A stretch of 64,000 nt of DNA from Ryuthela nishihirai (taxonomy: Eukaryota > Arthropoda > Arachnida > Araneae > Heptathelidae). The stretch's first letter is position 1. Each line of letters opens with the position of its first letter. The position numbers were made by a program, and so were the translations under genes. The DNA lies in NCBI GenBank assembly GCA_038380435.1, contig JAWZYU010000028.1, forward strand, positions 46,497,095 to 46,561,094, written 5' to 3'. The notes beneath the pieces were generated by a model. That model did no database searches and was not told the DNA's origin. It saw only the letters and a list, made by a program, of their open reading frames with translations. Of the stretch, positions 57,826-64,000 are shown one piece after another.

Positions 57826-58598
57826 GGATTGGGTTTCATTTTTGCTCTTTAAAAGCAGCACTTTTTTTGCACACAATGGATTAAATGTCCAGGTCACAAA
57901 GACCTCGAGGGCTCAGAGAAAGTTGGGGGAAAGGAACCGACTGAACAGCTGTTAGGAAACAGATGGTAGTCTCCAGTCAAGGCCATCCAGCTTGTGGGGC
58001 TGGGTGGCTCAGTCGGTAGCGCGTCAGGCTCGTAATCTGTAGTTCCCAGGTTCGAGTCCCAGCTGGGTCAGCGTTGAGATTTATCTCCGCAAAACTCCCC
58101 CTCCCTGCCCACGGTCAGTAGGGGACACCACGCTTGAAAAGGCCGCCGTCCGTCGGATGGACGTTAAGCCGAGGCGCCGTGTGTGGGAGAGCCATACCCT
58201 GTGCACGTTAAAGAACACGCTGGATGGCCTTGACGGGAGGCTACCATCTGTCTCCCAACAGCTGTTCCAGTGGGTCCCCTCCCCCAACCTTCTCTGAGCC
58301 TTCGGGGTCCATGTGACCTGGCCATTTAGCCCATGGTGTGCAAAAAAAGTGCCGCTCAGAGGTAAAACAACCCAACAACCCAACCCATTCAGCTTGTTCG
58401 TTAACGTGCAGAGGGTATGGCTCTCTCGCACACGGGGCCATGGATTAACGCCTCATCAGACGGACGACGGCCTTTCTAAGACTATTTTGTGCCCTACTAA
58501 CCGTGGGCAGAGCGGGGAGTTGTGCGGAAATAAATCTCAACGTTGGACCAGCTGCAGATTTTGAGCCTGGCGCGTTACCAACTGAGCCACTACCCAAG
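57826..58598 (-). mobile_element. old SINE-A split by a younger copy
   Basis: Minus-strand pieces 57826-57995 (tail to the CATCCAGC segment) and 58395-58598 (central domain to head, decayed) are collinear in the family. The break is filled by the plus-strand copy at 57996-58381. Confidence 0.85.
57996..58381 (+). mobile_element. full-length SINE-A nested in an older copy
   Basis: Complete copy with a slightly altered head start (GGGGCTGGGTGGCTCAG). Flanked by CCATCCAGCTTGT (57983-57995) and CCATTCAGCTTGT (58382-58394), a target duplication with one mismatch. Ends AACAACCCAACAACCCAA, a doubled end motif. Confidence 0.9.
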
Positions 58599-59187
58599 GG
58601 AATTTCAGGGTCCAGCGTCAGGAAAGACTGTGAGAACATCTCTCCCCGAAGAAAAATGACCCAGCTGAATAATATTTATTTTCAGGAGACATTCGAATAG
58701 CTGAAACACGATAATGCAAAGGAGGAAGATCAGACTGAAGACCTCTACTCTCAGAACTTTGTAAAATTGAATTGCGCAGTCTCAGTCTCCATGGTTACCA
58801 CTCACTCTACTGGCCTTTACAGATCATCTAGTTTCAAACCTTGATGAAAATTCTAACTAGGGGACTACATTTTGTGTTGATTAATGACCTGAGCGTGAGA
58901 GACGATTTTCAGCATTGCTTGTAAACGTCTAGTTTTTTTTTTATTATTTTTGCTGCATAATTTAGTTAATTGACCAAGTCACATGAGCTCATATCAGTCA
59001 TTCACTGCTGCTGTTTGCCAAAGATACCAAGGCCTTTCAACAAACGCTTATTTTGCTTCTGTTAGGAAAAATAAACTAAACTGAAATGATATAGGTTACT
59101 TTGAAAGGTAAGCATATTTAATCTATTTCTCCTAAACACCCAAAAATGCTTTCATTACTCAAAACTTTATTACTAAAACATCAGTTT
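58599..59187. other. unassigned DNA
   Basis: Short frames only; no recognisable feature. Confidence 0.4.
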
Positions 59188-59199
59188 CTCCAATCCCAA

Positions 59200-59584
59200 T
59201 TGGCGGGGGTGGCTCAGTCGGTAGCGCGCCAGGCTCGTAATCTGTAGTTCCCAGGTTCGAGTCCCAGCTGGGTCAGCGTTGAGATTTACCTCCGCAAAAT
59301 TCCCCGCCCTGCCCACGGTCAGTAATGGACACCGATGGGCTTGAAAAGGCCGCCGTCCGTCGGATGGGACGTTAGGCCGTGGTCCCGTGTGCGGGAGAGC
59401 CATACCTTGTGCACGTTAAAGAACACGCTGGATGGCCTTGACGGGAGGCTACCATTTGTCTCCCAACAGCTGTTCCAGTGGGTCCCCTTCTCCACCTTCT
59501 CTGAGCCTTCGGGGTCCATGTGACCTGGCCATTTAGCCCATGGTGTGCAAAAAAGTGCCGCTTAGAGGTAAAACAACCCAACAA
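59200..59584 (+). mobile_element. full-length SINE-A with perfect target duplication
   Basis: Near-consensus, A and B boxes intact. CTCCAATCCCAA at 59188-59199 and 59585-59596. One of the best candidates here for a recent insertion. Confidence 0.95.
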
Positions 59585-59596
59585 CTCCAATCCCAA

Positions 59597-60480
59597 ATAT
59601 AATCCATAAATAACCATCTTGTTAAAAGCAGCAAACTGTAATTTATTAATTAAACTAACGTAACAACAACAACAAAGGATACGAACGAGTTCATTCCTTA
59701 ATTATTTCATCATTTTAATAAGCTTAATCACGAACAATCACTTTAAGGAGCAAGCGAAGTGCTGTCTAATAAATCGTTATCTTTATAAGGAAGCGAAAAA
59801 AAATATAAGACCCGACTAATCATAAGAGATTACCATATTAATAACTTCTCCGTAAGTAGTTTTTAGGGCTTCTTTATAACGTAACAACCCTACCTACAAG
59901 AGCCCATAACCAAGACTTGCATTTACCAAGATCGGCTTCTTTTTCGTTTTCTCTTTCTGTATCCTGAGAGCCACGGTTACGGCCCATACTCGGTGTTTCT
60001 GCTGTTAATGGGTCCTTGAATATCATCATCATTAATCTTCTAGCAAGTCAGTTGGCCCAGAAAGGCCTGGGCCAGCGGGCAAACACAGCAGTGCCTCTAA
60101 TCTCTTTACCTGATGGCCGAATTGCATCTCTCTTTCTCTTTCACACTCTTACTATTATTAGGTTGGTTATATTTTTGATTTTCTTCTTTTCCGTCTCTAT
60201 CTACCTCCCTTTTTTTTTGGTACGTTGCCCAAAAAGTTTTTAATGTTGCTAAGGAGGCTTGTTTGCTTAGAGTTTAGGAGGAGAGAAAAAAAAAGTTTTT
60301 TTTTTCAAAGAGACGGAGGGAAATTTTTCGCATCTGATATTTCTCTCTCAGGATGATTACTGATCTAAGAGCGGTGAATGCATCAGCTGTTTTTCGAGTC
60401 CTTTTGACCTTTTATCTCCCAATCAATATGCGTAAATGTCAAACTTAATTCCTTCCGTAATCCAAACCAGACGCAGACCA
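59597..60480. other. AT-rich DNA; possible LINE 3' end at 60016-60130
   Basis: At 60016-60130, ATCATCATCATT followed by GTCAGTTGGCCCAGAAAGG and GGGCCAGCGGGC reads, on the minus strand, like a retrotransposon 3' end with an (ATG)n tail. It is GC-richer than its surroundings. No reading frame supports it. Confidence 0.3.
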
Positions 60481-60564
60481 GGATAAAAAAAAATATATAT
60501 TTAAGAGGAGACGGGAAAAAGAGAAGCTTATATTTTTATTATTATTTCTCATTTTCTTTAAACT

Positions 60565-60823
60565 TATCCTGGTCAAATACTGCAGTTTTTTCCCTCTTAG
60601 TTCTAGTTTTTTTAATTTTTTTCCCGATATTTTTGTATTATAAAATATGTCTGATGTGTAATATATGATATTTGACCTGGTCAAATACTGGTTTTTTTTT
60701 TATATTATTATTGCACAATCCTGGTCAAATATTGCAGTTTTTTTCCCTCTTAGTTCTAATTTTTTTTCTTTTTTTTCCCGATATTTTTGTATTATAAAAT
60801 ATGTCTGATGTGTAATATATGAA
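60565..60823. repeat. direct duplication of ~105 bp
   Basis: ATCCTGGTCAAATACTGCAG to ATGTCTGATGTGTAATATAT at 60565-60665 recurs at 60718-60823 with a few differences (mainly T-run lengths). A TGACCTGGTCAAATACTGG fragment lies between. It looks like a recent local tandem duplication of AT-rich DNA. Confidence 0.85.
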
Positions 60824-61109
60824 CTTATTTGAAGATATAATGTAAATAATTTTAAGTATGCAATTAATTCATTCCAATTTTTGTATATTTCCGGTTCTTG
60901 CTATTTTTCTCAGCGTCAGCATAATTTTAAAATTTCAAAGTACATTTGCTTGAAATATTTTTTAGCGTTATTATTTACAAAATTGTAACAAGAAATTAAA
61001 CTTTACGTTAATTTGATGAAAATTCGAACTATACGGAATTGCATTAACACTACAAAACACGTCAAAATTTACAACGTCAAAATCGCAATTACATAGCATG
61101 CATTTCGTT
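60824..61109. other. AT-rich DNA, no supported feature
   Basis: Nothing recognised. Confidence 0.4.
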
Positions 61110-61308
61110 GAGTCGCTCAAAAAATATCCGAACACTATGGTTCATTGCAGAATTCAGAAAGAATATCTGGCAACGATTTTTTTTTAGAAATTAGTGATCT
61201 GGCAACCTTCGTGTCACGAGGATTGCCAGATCGCTAATTTCTAAAACAATCGTTGCCAGATATTTTTTCTGAATTCTGTAATCAACCATAGTGTTCGAAT
61301 ATTTTTTA
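61110..61308. mobile_element. MITE with decayed ends, next to satellite
   Basis: Left end GAGTCGCTCAAAAAATATCC (first bases altered), arms GGCAACCTTCGTGTCACGAG / GATTGCCAGATCGC with a shortened centre, right end decaying after GTGTTCGAATATTTTTTAA without GCGACTG. The satellite begins about 40 bp later. Confidence 0.85.
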
Positions 61309-61348
61309 ATATATATAATGCGTATGAATATATAATGCAATGAATATG

Positions 61349-62652
61349 GAGCGTGTGCAGTTACCGTTCACAGCAAACTGGAGCGGTTGCAGTTAATGTT
61401 CACAGCACATTGGATCGTGTGAGCTCACAAAGACCTAGATCGTGTGGGCTCACTCACGGAAATATTGAGCGTGTGCAGTTACCGTTCACAGCAAACTGGA
61501 GCGGTTGCGGTTAATGTTCACAGCACATTGGATCGTGTGTGCTCACAAAGACATGGATCGTATGAGCTCACTCACGGAAATATTGAGCGTGTGCAGTTAC
61601 CGTTCACAGCAAACTGGAGCGGTTGCGGTTAATGTTCACAGCACATTGGATCGTGTGGGCTCACTCACGGAAATATTGAGCGTGTGCAGTTACCGTTCAC
61701 AGCAAACTGGAGCGGTTGCAGTTAATGTTCACAGCACATTGGATCGTGTGAGCTCACAAAGACCTAGATCGTGTGGGCTCACTCACGGAAATATTGAGCG
61801 TGTGCAGTTACCGTTCACAGCAAACTGGAGCGGTTGCGGTTAATGTTCACAGCACATTGGATCGTGTGAGCTCACAAAGACATGGATCGTATGAGCTCAC
61901 TCACGGAAATATTGAGCGTGTGCAGTTACCGTTCACAGCAAACTGGAGCGGCTGCGGTTAATGTTCACAGCACATTGGATCGTGTGGGCTCACTCACGGA
62001 AATATTGAGCGTGTGCAGTTACCGTTCACAGCAAACTGGAGCGGTTGCAGTTAATGTTCACAGCACATTGGATCGTGTGAGCTCACAAAGACCTAGATCG
62101 TGTGGGCTCACTCACGGAAATATTGAGCGTGTGCAGTTACCGTTCACAGCAAACTGGAGCGGTTGCGGTTAATGTTCACAGCACATTGGATCGTGTGTGC
62201 TCACAAAGACATGGATCGTATGAGCTCACTCACGGAAATATTGAGCGTGTGCAGTTACCGTTCACAGCAAACTGGAGCGGTTGCGGTTAATGTTCACAGC
62301 ACATTGGATCGTGTGGGCTCACTCACGGAAATATTGAGCGTGTGCAGTTACCGTTCACAGCAAACTGGAGCGGTTGCAGTTAATGTTCACAGCACATTGG
62401 ATCGTGTGAGCTCACAAAGACCTAGATCGTGTGGGCTCACTCACGGAAATATTGAGCGTGTGCAGTTACCGTTCACAGCAAACTGGAGCGGTTGCGGTTA
62501 ATGTTCACAGCACATTGGATCGTGTGAGCTCACAAAGACATGGATCGTATGAGCTCACTCACGGAAATATTGAGCGTGTGCAGTTACACGGCAGTTACCG
62601 TTCACAGCAAACTGGAGCGATTGCGGTTAATGTTCACAGCACATTGGATCGA
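61349..62652. repeat. higher-order satellite: 118/118/93-bp units in a 329-bp period
   Basis: GAGCGTGTGCAGTTACCG starts a unit at 61349, 61467, 61585, 61678, 61796, 61914, 62007, 62125, 62243, 62336, 62454 and 62572: spacing 118, 118, 93 repeated. Unit A carries AAAGACCTAGATCGTG, unit B AAAGACATGGATCG, and unit C lacks the CTCACAAAGAC segment (25 bp). Unit B alternates between GTGTGTGCTCAC and GTGTGAGCTCAC, implying a 658-bp superperiod. Multiple + frames (ILSVCSYRSQQTG) are by-products. Confidence 0.96.
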
Positions 62653-64000
62653 GGCCGACGAGAAAGACAGGCCATGACACTGAGGCGATCCTCAGCCGTC
62701 ACGTGATCAACTTAGTCCGGTAGCCGCAAACGTCACTCGATTCGTTCGCACAGAACCTTGTATCTCGTTTTTGCAATTTTATTTCGCTGTAATTTTTCCA
62801 AGAAACCTAATTTTGTTTTTCTTTCTTCATTCCCCATTTAATCTAATTTGTGATAATTCTTAAAATACCAGCAGTTTCCTTAAAAAAAATTAAAGGCATA
62901 ATATTATAGTGTTTAGAATAAAGAGCAAAATCAGAAAACCAAAGGTGTGTTTAAATGGGTATTTTGGGAAATGTATATACAAATATATATATTTTTAAAT
63001 TCTTTATGTTTTTTTTAAACATTTAACAACTGCAAGGCATTTATTCAGAATACACCACTGGTTTTCATTTACTTACCAGTTGCGGTATCCTTAATATTTA
63101 CTTATTGATTACATTTTTTTAATCTTTTGGAAAAGAAATCGCACGACCGAAATATAATTTAAAAAATATGCACTTTCAGCGGTCACTTATTAGATAAATT
63201 TCCATGGTATGCAAGCAGTAATCGAGATTTTACAGCGCAATAACTTTTTAAAATTATTAAGGAAAATTGTGACAGTAGATACGTTGCACGTTTGGTGTTT
63301 ATGGAATATTTACTAACAGCTATTCCACTTTATATAACTGCTGTCGCGTAAACAGGTTCAAATGGAAGCAATAACCTGTACATTAAACTTTAGTGATAAA
63401 TACTGTGAAAAGTATGAATACATTTTAGTAGTTCACATACTAATTTCTATCAATTTTTAACGAGCTAAGTTAAATATTTATATCTTCATAACTATTTAAA
63501 TACTGAACCTGATATTTCTAAAAACCCAGATTTGAGGTAGTTTACAGCAAATTATTTTCAGTGCAAACGTGGGCAAGATGTCCCTGAGGTAACATAATGC
63601 AAATACAGTGCGGAATGTACAGATTTGAATAAAACTTGTACTGTATTTAGAGTAATATTTTAGAATATGATACAGAAAATTACAAAACTCATAAAAAATT
63701 ACGATTTTTGGCATATTGATTTTAACAATACACTAGTGTATATTACAGCTTTGGAATATATTAAGTAAATATTTCACTACACTTTTTTGTTTCTTTTCAA
63801 CTCATAAAAGATGCCCAATGAAGATGTGACAAGAAATATATTAGATCATGTAATATCAGTTCATTATAAAACATTTATCTAGTAAATTGATTTTAGTGAA
63901 AATTATGTATCTCTTCCTGAATGACTCATACATAATCTACAACATGAAAGATATCCTAAAATTCATTAATTTTGCACTCACATAACACATCACAGCTTCT
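62653..64000. other. AT-rich DNA, no supported feature
   Basis: About 1.3 kb of AT-rich sequence after the satellite; short frames only, no repeats or transposon motifs recognised. Confidence 0.5.

Noticed and set aside
197..59617. Numerous 60-130 codon ORFs such as those reading GCFTSERHFFAHHGLNGQ
   Set aside because: They are translations of SINE-A in either orientation, recurring at every copy.
61444..62706. Overlapping repeated ORFs (ILSVCSYRSQQTG) as a repeat protein
   Set aside because: They follow the satellite period in several frames and mostly use GTG/TTG starts.
1..64000. Bacterial-type defence, toxin or phage system
   Set aside because: No such genes were found; gene density, repeats and transposon types are those of an animal nuclear genome.

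Overview
This is a 64 kb stretch of eukaryotic (animal) nuclear DNA that is almost entirely repetitive. It has no operons, ribosome-binding sites, dense ORFs, CRISPR arrays or RNA operons. Three things point to a metazoan, most likely an invertebrate and probably an arthropod: tRNA-derived SINEs with internal pol III A and B boxes, non-LTR retrotransposon relics, and Tc1/mariner-like MITEs with TA target duplications. I cannot name the species. No complete host gene is visible. Two possible host exons are proposed with low to moderate confidence (20232-20364 and 33031-33131, both +).

Layout. 1-2402: SINE fragments. 2455-11616: a 9.1 kb minisatellite of 34-bp units. 13380-16670: a 3.3 kb minisatellite of 33/30-bp units that is open in one frame on each strand. 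17229-19382: SINE, MITE and CTG-rich DNA. 20560-21640: an ~18-bp TTTCATGT array. 22375-26700: SINE copies, including one with tandemly repeated 3' segments, and an older dispersed element split by a SINE. 27185-27944: a MITE mosaic carrying a hairpin minisatellite. 28440-32530: CT-rich DNA leading into a 3.1 kb polypyrimidine minisatellite. 32690-33131: a CpG-dense block with a possible first exon. 33136-37840: AT-rich DNA with a 5'-truncated LINE (RNase H end) flanked by a perfect 13-bp duplication. 37842-39085: a 26-bp array. 39547-46584: dense, often nested SINEs. 47290-47985: a 46-bp array. 48690-49750: a frameshifted LINE reverse transcriptase. 49770-53606: SINEs and a MITE. 54400-55072: a 28-bp array. 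55128-59596: SINEs and a MITE. 61110-62652: a MITE next to a 118/118/93-bp higher-order satellite. 62653-64000: AT-rich, featureless.

How the parts relate. One ~385-bp SINE family (here SINE-A: tRNA-like head, conserved central domain, 3' end GTAAAACAACCCA) accounts for about two dozen insertions. Many have readable 11-15 bp target-site duplications, and several are inserted inside older copies of the same family. A second tRNA-derived family (SINE-B) has six copies. At least ten unrelated minisatellites lie between the transposons. Three of them (27.3 kb, 47.3 kb, 61.3 kb) share a core, CTGCACACGCTCC followed by RTTYGCTGTGA, although their periods differ, and two of the three abut or lie inside the same MITE family. 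Together with the SINEs that carry reiterated or inverted segments, this suggests transposon-derived sequence repeatedly seeding tandem repeats here. I see no evidence of a coordinated gene system.
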